Source: an uncultured Eisenbergiella sp. (GTDB taxonomy: Bacteria > Bacillota > Clostridia > Lachnospirales > Lachnospiraceae). Taken from it: a stretch of 64,000 nucleotides of DNA. This document shows, in pieces, positions 25,938 to 34,794 of the stretch; within the stretch, counting starts at the first letter, position 1; every line of letters starts with the position of its first letter. The stretch lies in contig CANQVD010000006.1 in NCBI GenBank assembly GCA_947627215.1, forward strand, positions 62,001-126,000. Direction: 5' to 3'. The notes beneath the pieces were generated by a model. That model worked only from the letters and a program-made list of their open reading frames with translations. It made no database searches and had not been told where the DNA came from. The position numbers were made by a program, and so were the translations under genes.

Positions 25938-27827
25938 TCAGCCGGCGTTTTTCTGTGTCCGCCCCGCAAGCCACGCCTCAAACTGCAGAAGATGCCAGAT
26001 CTGCCTGCGCCAGATCCCCTTCTGTTCAAAATCCTCCCACAGCCGACGCACGGCCGCCGGATCAAAGAAGCCCTCCCTGCGGATCTTCTCCTCCCGCAAA
26101 AGCTCCGCCGCCCAGTCATGAAGCTCCCGCTCCTTAAGCCATCGGGAAACGGGAATCGAAAAGCCATGCTTGGGGCGGTCCATCAGCTCCTTCGGCACAT
26201 ACCGGTACAGCACATCCCGGAGCACCTGCTTTCCCACCCCCTCCGACAGCTTCATGGAAGGAGGCAGCGTCCAGACGAATTCCATCACATCCCGGTCCAG
26301 CATCGGGATCCGGCTCTCCAGGGAGACCGCCATGGCGCACCGATCCACCTTCACCAGGATATCGTCAGGCAGATACATCGACAGATCCATCAGCATCAGA
26401 TTGTTCAGGGGACCGGGCAGAAATCCGCTTTCATATTCATCGTACGCGCAGCGCGCCCCGCCCGCCTGCAGGGACAGCCGGCCAAGAAAGGGCTCCGAAA
26501 GAAGGGACAGACGGTACAGTTCCTCCACGGTTCCCGCGGTCAGCAGGTTCCCCCGGATCACATTGCCCTCCTTTTTGGCAAAGGGTCCGGCCGAAAGCAC
26601 CCGTCCCGCGGCCGCACGGACCGGGCCGGGAATTCTTCCCATCCATTTCCAGGCCCGGGTCAGGGAAATATAATCGCCGTATCCGCCGAACAGCTCGTCT
26701 CCGCCGTCCCCGCTCAGGGAAACGGTCACATGCTCCCGGGTCATCCGGCTCACGAGAAACGTAGGGATCTGGGAGGAATCCGCAAAGGGCTCCCCGAACA
26801 TATCCGCCAGCTTCGGCAGCACCGCCTTCGCATCCCGTTCGGAAATATACAGCTCCGTGTGCTCCGTGCCCAGACGCGCCGCGATCTGCTTCGCGATATG
26901 GGCCTCGTCATGATCCCGCCGGTCCATGCCGATGGTGAAGGTCTTCACCTTCCGCTCCGACAGGGACTGCATCAGGGACACCACCGTGGAACTGTCAATG
27001 CCTGCCGACAAAAAGGCGCCCAGCGGTACGTCCGCCTGCATCTGCCCGCGGACGGCATTCTTCAGAAGCCGCTCCAGCTCCTCGGCAGCTTCCCTCCTGC
27101 TCCCCGCAAAGGGCGCAGCCTGACCGGTTCTGGCCGCCGCGCGCATGGACCACCAGGTTTCCTCCGTAAACTCCCGGTAGGGAGCCCTTGTCCGCAGGAG
27201 CTTTCCCGGCTCCAGCTTGAAGATCCCCTCGTAAATCGAATGGGGCGCAGGGATATAGCCGTAGATCATGTAAAGATCCAGCACGTCCCGATTGACGGGA
27301 TTGTAAAAACCCGGCAGCGCCGCGATGGTGCCGATCTCCGACGCGAAAACAAAGCTTTCGCCCACAAATCCGTAATAAAGAGGCTTCTCCCCCGCCCGGT
27401 CCCGCAAAAGCCAGAGCTCCCGCTCCCGCCTGTCGTACAGAGCGATGGCGAACATTCCCTTGCACAGGGAAATGCCCTCCCGCACGCCGTAAGCCTCCAG
27501 CGCCTCCAGAAGCACCTCCGTATCGCAGCCGCTTCGCAGAAACGTCAGCTTCCCGTCGGCCTTCAGCTTTTCTTCCACCTCTTTATGATTGTAAATTTCC
27601 CCGTTATAGGAAATGACATACCGCCCGCTGTGGGAAACCATGGGCTGTGCGCCCCGATCCGACAGATCCAGAATGGAAAGCCTTCGATGCCCCAGCGCCA
27701 CATCCCCTTCTTCGCTGATCCAGCTTCCCTCTCCGTCCGGTCCGCGGTGCGCCATGCGCTCTTTCATGCATTCCAGATCCCGTTTCCAGTTTTCCTGCCG
27801 GTTGCAGAATCCCGCGATCCCGCACAT
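25938..27827 (-). CDS. asnB: Asparagine synthase (glutamine-hydrolysing)-like amidotransferase, copy 1
   Basis: The 629-residue protein begins MCGIAGF, so Cys2 can act as the N-terminal glutaminase nucleophile, and has HRGPDG nearby. The synthetase domain shows the ATP-pyrophosphatase loop LSAGIDSST (Ala replaces the usual first Gly of SGGxDS) and SLSGDGGDELFGGY. In glycan loci such enzymes often amidate uronic acids (for example WbpS-type) rather than make free asparagine. A second copy at 32102-34003 and uronic-acid genes in the locus favour that reading, but plain asparagine synthesis cannot be excluded. It starts with GGAGGCGG upstream. Confidence 0.88.
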   Translation of the reverse strand: MCGIAGFCNRQENWKRDLECMKERMAHRGPDGEGSWISEEGDVALGHRRLSILDLSDRGAQPMVSHSGRYVISYNGEIYNHKEVEEKLKADGKLTFLRSGCDTEVLLEALEAYGVREGISLCKGMFAIALYDRRERELWLLRDRAGEKPLYYGFVGESFVFASEIGTIAALPGFYNPVNRDVLDLYMIYGYIPAPHSIYEGIFKLEPGKLLRTRAPYREFTEETWWSMRAAARTGQAAPFAGSRREAAEELERLLKNAVRGQMQADVPLGAFLSAGIDSSTVVSLMQSLSERKVKTFTIGMDRRDHDEAHIAKQIAARLGTEHTELYISERDAKAVLPKLADMFGEPFADSSQIPTFLVSRMTREHVTVSLSGDGGDELFGGYGDYISLTRAWKWMGRIPGPVRAAAGRVLSAGPFAKKEGNVIRGNLLTAGTVEELYRLSLLSEPFLGRLSLQAGGARCAYDEYESGFLPGPLNNLMLMDLSMYLPDDILVKVDRCAMAVSLESRIPMLDRDVMEFVWTLPPSMKLSEGVGKQVLRDVLYRYVPKELMDRPKHGFSIPVSRWLKERELHDWAAELLREEKIRREGFFDPAAVRRLWEDFEQKGIWRRQIWHLLQFEAWLAGRTQKNAG

Positions 27828-27864
27828 GGCTGCCGCCTCCTTTCCCGTACGATCCTTCGCTGTC

Positions 27865-28938
27865 TCACTCGATCACTTCCGGCGCCCATTTCCCGTCCGC
27901 AATATCCGCCAGACAACTGGCCTCCGCCCCTGCCTGCTGCCCAAGATAGAGCTGATACGCCGCGTCCCAGCTCTCATACCCGTCCTGTCCCCGCCGATCC
28001 GGCAGCGTATAATGGGAATGCAGATACTCCCCCAGAAACGCGGAACACTTCGCTTCGCCCAGGGCGTTCACATGATCTCCGTAATCATAAAAATCCGTGG
28101 CGAAATCAATTCCGGTCTCTGCCGCATGCTCATTCAGATCCAGCATCGCATAGCCTGCCTCCTCAATGACGGCGCGCATGTAATTATACCGCATTTTTTC
28201 TTCCGGTTCCATCGTATAGGGAGATACGAGAAAAAGAGCGTCCTGACCGCTCTCCCGGATATAGGAAAGCAGGTCATAGAGCACCTCTGTCTGCTCCGGC
28301 ACCAGAGGCTCCGCTTCCGTCACGCCGCTCACATCCGGCGCCTGCGTGGGGCCCACACCCAGTTGGATTTTCAGTCCTTTCAGCGGATGGGACTTCTCAT
28401 AGCGCCAGCACGCAATCTGACTCGGCAGGACCAGCGTCTTCCAGTTGGAATGATATTTAAAGATATCAAAATAATAGGTATAACGCTCCTTTTTATCGCT
28501 GACCAGCGCGTTGATCGCCCGGACCCGGTTAAGGGAGTATTTCAGATTGTCGGTGACGCCGCGGGTGAACGCCATGGTATCCTCCCATTCCTCATCCGGC
28601 ATCGTGAACATTTTCAGCTCAATGACGAACAGCGAAGGGGTCTGGGTTTTCTGTGCCTCCTCCAGAAGGTAACGGATCGCCCTGGGCCGCTGGTTATTGG
28701 TGGAGAGCGGATAGGCGGCGATACCGAACTCCCCGTAGAGCTTCGGCGCGCTGTAGGCCGGATACACCGGACTGGACCCGACCAGGATCACATCGATGGT
28801 GTTCTCCTTTTCTGCGTAAAAACCCACAAAACGGTCCTTCACATCCCCGTTGGTGCGTATGATATACGTCACCGTTCTCAGTATGAAAATGAACAGGGCG
28901 AGAAAGAGGATCGCCCGTACCGCCTGCTTTTTCGTCAT
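27865..28938 (-). CDS. Membrane-anchored SGNH-hydrolase-like acyl-transfer protein (DltD/AlgJ-like role)
   Basis: The 357-residue protein has one N-terminal membrane anchor (residues about 8-28) followed by an extracytoplasmic SGNH-type domain: VILVGSSPVYPAY supplies the Ser block and YDYGDHVNALG the C-terminal Asp-x-x-His. It directly follows an MBOAT gene and an acyl carrier protein gene, the partnership seen in DltBCD and alginate acetylation. It probably moves an acyl group from the MBOAT step onto the glycan outside the cell. The acyl group is unknown. Confidence 0.8.
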   Translation of the reverse strand: MTKKQAVRAILFLALFIFILRTVTYIIRTNGDVKDRFVGFYAEKENTIDVILVGSSPVYPAYSAPKLYGEFGIAAYPLSTNNQRPRAIRYLLEEAQKTQTPSLFVIELKMFTMPDEEWEDTMAFTRGVTDNLKYSLNRVRAINALVSDKKERYTYYFDIFKYHSNWKTLVLPSQIACWRYEKSHPLKGLKIQLGVGPTQAPDVSGVTEAEPLVPEQTEVLYDLLSYIRESGQDALFLVSPYTMEPEEKMRYNYMRAVIEEAGYAMLDLNEHAAETGIDFATDFYDYGDHVNALGEAKCSAFLGEYLHSHYTLPDRRGQDGYESWDAAYQLYLGQQAGAEASCLADIADGKWAPEVIE

Positions 28939-28990
28939 AACCTTCCCGGGCTCCGCCCACCTGTCCGGGGCGCGTCCCGTTTCCTTCCCT

Positions 28991-29019
28991 ATTATGCCCG
29001 TACCCGGCGGCTTCGTCAG
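28991..29019 (-). promoter_or_regulatory. Weak promoter candidate before the SGNH gene
   Basis: The 102-bp gap between the MBOAT and SGNH genes contains CTGACG (29014-29019), a 17-base spacer and CATAAT (28991-28996) on the minus strand. Matches are only 4/6 and 5/6, and the region is GC-rich, so read-through from the MBOAT gene is equally likely. Confidence 0.3.
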
Positions 29020-29040
29020 ACACGCGCCGCCTTTTCCGTT

Positions 29041-30528
29041 TCAGGCCCGGAAATTCTGATAGATGAATTCCGACGCGCTGTAACCCGGTCCGTACTGTCC
29101 CAGCAGAATCACATAAAACAAAAGCGCATAGAGCAGGATCCACCGTACCGCCAGAGGCTTCCTCTCCAACATCTCCCGCACGCTTCCTTTCTGCCCCAGC
29201 AGTGTGACCGATACAAAAAGGAGCAAAGAGACCAGTGCCACTGAACATTCGATCCAGTCCAGCCCCAGAGAAAACAGCGTGCCGTTCACGAAAATCTGCG
29301 GATTGAACGCGCCGAAGGCCCGTCCGATCATGCGCAGCGCATCCGGCACACGGGGATTGCGGAAAAAAATCAGCCCCACCGTCACCAGGAAAAAGGTGCG
29401 CAGCCGCTGAAGTCCGGTAAACCAGCCCTTCCTGCGGTCAATATGCCAGGCAGCGCACCATTTTGCGAACCAGGGCTCCAAAAGCTCCCCGGAGACGATA
29501 TAAAACCAGTGAAGCAGCCCCGATCCGATGATATAATTCCAGGTCCCGCCGTGCCAGTAACCGATGGTGAACCACAGAAGGAACATGGCCGCAAAGGTGG
29601 TGATCTGCTTCGCCCGCTTTTTGCCGAACCGCGGCTTCAGCCTTCCCGGCAGCGCCATGAAAAACCGGGTGCGCAGCAGCGGATAAAACAGATATTCCCG
29701 CAGCCAGCTTCCCAGCGAGATATGCCATCTGCGCCAGTACTCCGAAATGCTCCTGGCCAGAAACGGCGCGTTGAAATTTTCCGGCAGCGTGATGCCGAAG
29801 CATTCCGAAATGCCCAGCACGATGTCCATACATCCGCCAAAATCCGTATACAACTGCAGGGTAAAGGCCGCCGCGCCCACCCAGATCTCAAAGCCGGCAT
29901 ATTCCGTATAATGGTCGAACACCTGATCAGCCACCAGCGCCATGCGCTCCGCGATCACCAGCTTTTTGAAAAAACCCCACAGCATGCGCTGCAAGCCGAA
30001 GGTCACCCTGCGGTAATCGAACCGATGGCCCCCGAACAGTTGTCCCTCCATCTCTTTATATCTGACGATGGGTCCAGAAACCATGGTGGGGAAATAGCAG
30101 CCGAACAGCAGCAGCTTTCCGTAGCTGTTCTGCACCGCGCCGATTTCATAATAGACGTCGAACAGATATCCCAGCAGCGTCAGCGTATAAAAGGAAATGC
30201 CCGCCGGAACCAAAAGCCCCAGCCCCAAAAACTTCAGGGAACACAGCAGGCCGACACAGAAAAGGACAGCGCAAATAAGAGCAGCCCTTTTTACCCTCTG
30301 CTCCTTCGCCCTGTCGATCAAAAGCGCCGCAACATATACCGCGGCCACCGCCGCCATCGGATACAAGACGACATACCAGCCGCCGCTCTCCGCCACCTCC
30401 GCCGTAGTCATGAACCAGAGGAAGCTGACGAACAGCAGAAAACCCCACTGCAGCTTTTTCGGAAGGATATAATACAGCCCGAGCACCACTGTGAAAAAGC
30501 ACAGGAAGTAAAAGGAAGTAATGCTCAT
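29041..30528 (-). CDS. MBOAT family O-acyltransferase (DltB/AlgI-like)
   Basis: The 495-residue polytopic protein carries the MBOAT active-site region IGYWHGGTWNYIIGSG with the essential His near residue 325 and the ISEYWRRWHISLGSWLREYL block characteristic of AlgI/DltB proteins. It should pass an acyl group from a cytoplasmic carrier across the membrane to an outside acceptor, working with the adjacent ACP and SGNH protein. The gene lies 25 bases downstream of the ACP gene. No DltA-type adenylating enzyme is in the window, so the donor chemistry is open. Confidence 0.92.
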   Translation of the reverse strand: MSITSFYFLCFFTVVLGLYYILPKKLQWGFLLFVSFLWFMTTAEVAESGGWYVVLYPMAAVAAVYVAALLIDRAKEQRVKRAALICAVLFCVGLLCSLKFLGLGLLVPAGISFYTLTLLGYLFDVYYEIGAVQNSYGKLLLFGCYFPTMVSGPIVRYKEMEGQLFGGHRFDYRRVTFGLQRMLWGFFKKLVIAERMALVADQVFDHYTEYAGFEIWVGAAAFTLQLYTDFGGCMDIVLGISECFGITLPENFNAPFLARSISEYWRRWHISLGSWLREYLFYPLLRTRFFMALPGRLKPRFGKKRAKQITTFAAMFLLWFTIGYWHGGTWNYIIGSGLLHWFYIVSGELLEPWFAKWCAAWHIDRRKGWFTGLQRLRTFFLVTVGLIFFRNPRVPDALRMIGRAFGAFNPQIFVNGTLFSLGLDWIECSVALVSLLLFVSVTLLGQKGSVREMLERKPLAVRWILLYALLFYVILLGQYGPGYSASEFIYQNFRA

Positions 30529-30553
30529 CCTCTCCGTTCTCCCAACCGTATTC

Positions 30554-30793
30554 TCAAAGCTTCTGCAGAATGATATCGGCCATCTCGCCTACGTTCTTCA
30601 TGGACACGACCTGACCCATGGAGAACTTGATGCCGAATTCGGCCTCCACCGCCGCCACCAGATTGATGTGCTCCAGAGAATCCCAGCCCTCGATATCGTC
30701 CGCAGTCGTTCCGTCATTCACCGTGATGGAGCCGTCATCGAATACATCCTGAAAGACCGCATTCAGCCGTTCAAACACCTCTTCACGCGTCAT
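30554..30793 (-). CDS. Acyl carrier protein
   Basis: The 79-residue protein is acidic and helical and has the phosphopantetheine site IEGWDSLEHINLV with Ser39. Length and motif match ACPs and DltC-like carriers. Its position immediately before an MBOAT acyltransferase suggests a dedicated carrier that supplies the acyl group for glycan O-acylation, not the housekeeping fatty-acid ACP. AGGAGG lies 6-7 bases before the ATG. A promoter candidate stands 64 bases upstream. Confidence 0.9.
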   Translation of the reverse strand: MTREEVFERLNAVFQDVFDDGSITVNDGTTADDIEGWDSLEHINLVAAVEAEFGIKFSMGQVVSMKNVGEMADIILQKL

Positions 30794-30856
30794 CTGTCAA
30801 CCTCCTGATATCCCGCGGCCAGACCGGTTCTCCCGGCCGCTTTTCCTCATCATGAT

Positions 30857-30862
30857 AGTATA
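30857..30862 (-). promoter_or_regulatory. Extended -10 promoter candidate for the ACP-MBOAT-SGNH cassette
   Basis: The minus strand reads TGT-TATACT here, an extended -10, in the 128-bp gap ahead of the acyl carrier gene. No good -35 is present at 17 bases, as expected for an extended -10 promoter. It would let the O-acylation cassette be expressed independently of upstream genes. Confidence 0.45.
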
Positions 30863-30921
30863 ACACGAAACGTCCTGTGCCGCCAGCCATTTTTCAGAAA
30901 AATATCCGCGCTGAAAACCGT

Positions 30922-32031
30922 TCACTCCCACTTTTTCCCGACGATACGGGCAAAATACGCCTCCCATTCGCCGTTCACCCGCTCCGGCCGATAGGCGTCC
31001 TGCAGCCTGGCGGCCGCCCGCCCCAGCGCATCCGCCTTCTCCGGACAGGACAGCAGCTCTGCCAGCCGGTCCGCCAGGGCCTGCGTATCTCCCGTCGGAA
31101 TCAGAAAGCCGTTCACGCCATCCTCGATCAGATCCCGCGGGCCGCCGCAGGGACAGTCCGTGGAAATACAGGCCAGCCCCAGGGACATGGCCTCGATCAG
31201 CGTATTGGGCATTCCCTCCGTAAAGGAGGCCAGCACAAAAACGGCCGCCTTCTGAATGCGGTCCGGCACGTCCGTCACCGTGCCGGGCAAGACGACCCGG
31301 TCCGCCAGTCCGGCCCTCTCCGCCTGCTCCCGCAGCGCCTCCCGCAGAGGCCCGTTTCCGTAAAGAAACAGACGGCTGTCCGGGAAACGTCCCGCGATCC
31401 GGGCAAACGCCTCCAGGATCATTTTCTGATTTTTATTTTCATCCATCCGGCCGACGGCCACGATATCCTGTCCGCGCACGCCCTCATATCTGGGCCGCAC
31501 GAAGGCCGGATTCAGGGAATTTTTCAGGATCACGCAGCGTCTTTGCAGACCTTTGGAGAAGAAGGATACCGCTTCCCGGGTCTGCATCACGATCCCGTCC
31601 GCCAGATAAAACAGCGTTTTGGCCAGGATGCGCATCAGGCCGTTCGGATATTCCTCCTTCGGATCCGCCACCACGGAAACCACCACGCGGGTGGGCAGGA
31701 AAAGATTGGAGAGGATCGCATTGATATTATTTTTCCCGAAAGTGGAAAGGACCAGATCCGCTTTTATATCGCGGAAAATCCGCCTCAGCTTTCGATAGCG
31801 CCGCCAGACGTTGCCCAAACGTCCGCCGGTCTCTTCCTCCGTGATATCGGAAAGGATACGCACAATCCCCTGCGGCAGTTCATACTCATTTTCCCGCTGA
31901 TACTGCGTCACCATGGTGACCCGATAGCCCATCGCCAGAAAATACTCCGCCAGATTGACAAAAACCCGTTCCGCTCCGCCTTTGCTCAAAGAACCGATAT
32001 AAAAGGCGATATGTCTGCCTTCCTTTCCCAT
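30922..32031 (-). CDS. Glycosyltransferase family 4
   Basis: The 369-residue GT-B enzyme has SLSKGGAERVFVNLAEY at residues about 14-30 and SFTEGMPNTLIEAMSLGLAC with the E-x7-E pair, followed by STDCPCGGPRDLI. It is similar to the GT4 at 34795-35898, which has nearly the same two motifs, suggesting duplication. A TGG-type start region with GGGGAG lies 6 bases before the ATG. Retaining transfer of one sugar to the lipid-linked unit is the expected role. Confidence 0.9.
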   Translation of the reverse strand: MGKEGRHIAFYIGSLSKGGAERVFVNLAEYFLAMGYRVTMVTQYQRENEYELPQGIVRILSDITEEETGGRLGNVWRRYRKLRRIFRDIKADLVLSTFGKNNINAILSNLFLPTRVVVSVVADPKEEYPNGLMRILAKTLFYLADGIVMQTREAVSFFSKGLQRRCVILKNSLNPAFVRPRYEGVRGQDIVAVGRMDENKNQKMILEAFARIAGRFPDSRLFLYGNGPLREALREQAERAGLADRVVLPGTVTDVPDRIQKAAVFVLASFTEGMPNTLIEAMSLGLACISTDCPCGGPRDLIEDGVNGFLIPTGDTQALADRLAELLSCPEKADALGRAAARLQDAYRPERVNGEWEAYFARIVGKKWE

Positions 32032-32101
32032 AGGCCTCTCCCCGTTTTACAAATCCAACCCTTTTCACAAAGATCAAAGCTTCCGACCGCCGAAAGCGTT
32101 T

Positions 32102-34003
32102 TCAGTTCTTCCCGCAGTCCGACATATACCGGGAATACCACTGCTGAAATACAAAGAAGGCCCAGACCAGGCGGGAGTAGTTCGCTCCGCTGGACGCTCC
32201 GCCGTCCCCCTTCGCCAGATAGCCCCGAAGCATTTCCTGCACATAATCCGCATTAAAAAGCCCCTGCCGCCGCAGGAAATCCATCCCGGAACAGTCCAGC
32301 AGCGGCTGCCGCAGAGGCCCTCTGAGCCACTGATCCAGAGGGACGCCGAACCCTGTCTTGGGGCGGTCCAGAAGTTCTCCGGGAATATATTCCCGGGCAA
32401 TATCCTTGAGAATGTGCTTTTTATCTCCCCTGCAATACTTAAAGGAATGCGGAATCCGGAAAGAATACTCCATGACATCCCGATCCAGAATCGGGCAGCG
32501 GGTTTCCAGAGAATACTTCATGGAGGCCCGATCCACCTTGCACAGAATATCTCCCGGCAAATAAGTGTCCATATCCAGCAGCATCCGCTTGATCTGCCAG
32601 TCCCGTACCGGATATTCCTCTTCAACTTCATAATGACAGGGCAGACTGATTCCCGCGTTTTCCACCATTTTCTCCGCACAGATCACATAATTATCAACGC
32701 CGAACTGCACCTTTGTGCTGCGGTTCCGGTTCTGCGCAATAATCCTGACACGGAAGGGAAGCCGCTGCAGAACCGGAAGCCTGCGCAGCCCCGGCATTTC
32801 CAGCAGACGGTACAGAAGTCCGCCCGCGGGATCCAGCCGCTGCGCCTTCGCCAGCATCTGATAGATATTATATCCGCAGAAAAATTCATCTCCCCCGTCT
32901 CCGGAAAGCGCCACCGTCACGTCGCGCCTCGCCAGCCCGGCCACAAGCATGGACGGGATCTGGGAACTGTCCGCAAAGGGTTCGTCATAATACTGCGGAA
33001 TGCTCTCCACCAGATCAAACATTTCCTTCTCGCCGATATACAGCTCTGTGTGATCGCAGCCCAGATACTCCGCTACCCGCTTCGCGTACCGGGCCTCATT
33101 ATAACGTTCCTCCCGAAACCCGATGGAAAATGTCTTGACCGGTTTTTCTGCACATTCCTGAGCGATCGCGGTGACGAGAGAAGAATCATATCCGCCGCTC
33201 AGAAAAGTACCCAGCGGAACATCCGCGATCATCCGCTCCGCCACAGCGGTCTTCAGGCGTTCCTTCAGGCCTTCCCTGGCCTGTCCGTAATCCGATACGA
33301 TATCCTTCTGACAGCGCGCATATACATCCCGGATATCCCAGTACTTCCTGACAGAGACGTTCCCCGCTTCCCAGGTCAGGACTGCGCCCGGCTCCAGCTT
33401 CCAGACATCGGAAAAGATCGTTTCCGGCGCATTGATATATTGCTGATACAGATAGCGGGAAAGCACATCCCGGCGGATTTCCCCCCGAAATCCGCTGCAC
33501 GCCAGAATCGGCTTCAATTCCGACGCGAATACCAGCTCTCCCCCCTGCTGCCAGTAATACAACGGTTTTTTCCCGATCCGGTCCCGCACCAGATACAGCC
33601 TTTGCTCCAGATGATCCGCAACCGCAATGGCGAACATTCCCCGGAACCGTTCCACACAGGATACGCCCCACCGACGCCAGGCGGCCAGAATGACCTCCGT
33701 ATCGCAGTTGGAGCGAAACGGGTAATCGGACAGTTCCTTTTTCAGCTCCTGAAAATTATAAATCTCCCCGTTGAAAACGACGCTCAGCCGCCCGTCCCGG
33801 GAATGCATGGGCTGATGTCCCAGAGGGGACAGATCCAAAATGGCCAGCCTCCTCTGCGCCAGACCCAGCTGCCATCCCCCATGCCAGCAGAAAAGCTCTT
33901 CTCCGCTGTCATCCGGGCCGCGGTGTACCATCGTATCGTTCATCTGTTTCAACTGTTCCGGCGTTCTCCCGTGTCGGGAAAGGAATCCGCAAATTCCGCA
34001 CAT
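32102..34003 (-). CDS. asnB: Asparagine synthase (glutamine-hydrolysing)-like amidotransferase, copy 2
   Basis: This 633-residue protein starts MCGICGF (Cys2 nucleophile) with HRGPDDSGEE nearby, and its synthetase domain has the full LSGGYDSSL pyrophosphatase loop and ALSGDGGDEFFCGY. It is full length for AsnB. Two AsnB paralogues 6 kb apart within a glycan operon fit amidation of one or two hexuronic acids in the polymer. It starts 4 bases after the deacetylase-like gene stops, so the two are probably translated together. Confidence 0.88.
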   Translation of the reverse strand: MCGICGFLSRHGRTPEQLKQMNDTMVHRGPDDSGEELFCWHGGWQLGLAQRRLAILDLSPLGHQPMHSRDGRLSVVFNGEIYNFQELKKELSDYPFRSNCDTEVILAAWRRWGVSCVERFRGMFAIAVADHLEQRLYLVRDRIGKKPLYYWQQGGELVFASELKPILACSGFRGEIRRDVLSRYLYQQYINAPETIFSDVWKLEPGAVLTWEAGNVSVRKYWDIRDVYARCQKDIVSDYGQAREGLKERLKTAVAERMIADVPLGTFLSGGYDSSLVTAIAQECAEKPVKTFSIGFREERYNEARYAKRVAEYLGCDHTELYIGEKEMFDLVESIPQYYDEPFADSSQIPSMLVAGLARRDVTVALSGDGGDEFFCGYNIYQMLAKAQRLDPAGGLLYRLLEMPGLRRLPVLQRLPFRVRIIAQNRNRSTKVQFGVDNYVICAEKMVENAGISLPCHYEVEEEYPVRDWQIKRMLLDMDTYLPGDILCKVDRASMKYSLETRCPILDRDVMEYSFRIPHSFKYCRGDKKHILKDIAREYIPGELLDRPKTGFGVPLDQWLRGPLRQPLLDCSGMDFLRRQGLFNADYVQEMLRGYLAKGDGGASSGANYSRLVWAFFVFQQWYSRYMSDCGKN

Positions 34004-34007
34004 GACC

Positions 34008-34778
34008 TCATCCCCTCTCCGGGATCAGCCCGGCGCGCAGAAACTCCTCCTTATATTCGAAAAAGTCCTTGCATTCATTGTTGATGCTTTCGACCAGCTC
34101 CCGGTATTTCTCCCGGATCAGTACCGCATAATTATCCCGGTTATCGTATCCTTTTGGACTCCAGGCAAACGGATGAACCAGGATCTGCACCCGGTCATGG
34201 TCCATGATATTTCTTTCATCCGGATATCCGTATCTCCAGATATGATTCGCGTCCGACATATATTTCACCCGGACAGGCGTATCTTCCGTTACGGTTTCCG
34301 CAAACGTGAAAAAATCATCCTGATAGGCGTTGAGAATGCCCGGAAGCCTGATATTTTCCCGCAATACATCCCGGGAGGGACGGTGAATGGAAAACGTATC
34401 GATCTGAAACCCAAACATTTCCTGCAGGATCCCGATCTCCTTTTTGATCTGCTTTCGGATCATTTCCATATCCTTCATCCCGTTCAGCGCGAAATGCAGG
34501 CCGATCCGATGCCCTCTCTCCTGCATATCCTTGATAATATCCATATTTTTCCGGGAGAGAATATTGTAGGAATTATTGGTCCACTGAAAGAACCAGGTGG
34601 ATGTAAAATCCATGCTTTCTTCCACCTTGGACAGCGCATAGGCCCGGTCCACACTGTATTCCACATCATGCCGCATGATAATGAACCTGTCCCTGCCCAG
34701 CGCTTCCCTGTAGCCGGCCTGCCTTCCTGTCGCCTGAATCAGCCGGATGATTTCTCTGTAATCGTCATATGAAAACAT
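34008..34778 (-). CDS. Polysaccharide deacetylase-fold protein (NodB-like)
   Basis: The 256-residue protein has FIIMRHDVEYSVDRA, resembling NodB motif 1 with Asp-His, RIGLHFAL in place of motif 2, and ILVHPFAWSP near the C-terminus. No signal peptide is seen, so action is probably cytoplasmic on an NDP-sugar or lipid-linked intermediate. Characterised members remove N- or O-acetyl groups with a divalent metal. AGGAG sits 6 bases before the ATG. It is flanked by a GT4 and an asparagine-synthase-like gene. Whether the metal site is intact needs alignment. Confidence 0.7.
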   Translation of the reverse strand: MFSYDDYREIIRLIQATGRQAGYREALGRDRFIIMRHDVEYSVDRAYALSKVEESMDFTSTWFFQWTNNSYNILSRKNMDIIKDMQERGHRIGLHFALNGMKDMEMIRKQIKKEIGILQEMFGFQIDTFSIHRPSRDVLRENIRLPGILNAYQDDFFTFAETVTEDTPVRVKYMSDANHIWRYGYPDERNIMDHDRVQILVHPFAWSPKGYDNRDNYAVLIREKYRELVESINNECKDFFEYKEEFLRAGLIPERG

Positions 34779-34794
34779 CTTCTTCTCCTGTTCG

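Noticed and set aside
25992-28169. A 725-codon plus-strand open frame across the first asnB and part of the SGNH gene
   Set aside because: It is antisense to two clear protein genes, has no family motif or start signal and is rich in His/Arg/Pro/Gln as antisense frames are in GC-rich DNA. Similar long shadows at 46182-48272, 49692-51866 and 57533-59464 were rejected for the same reason.
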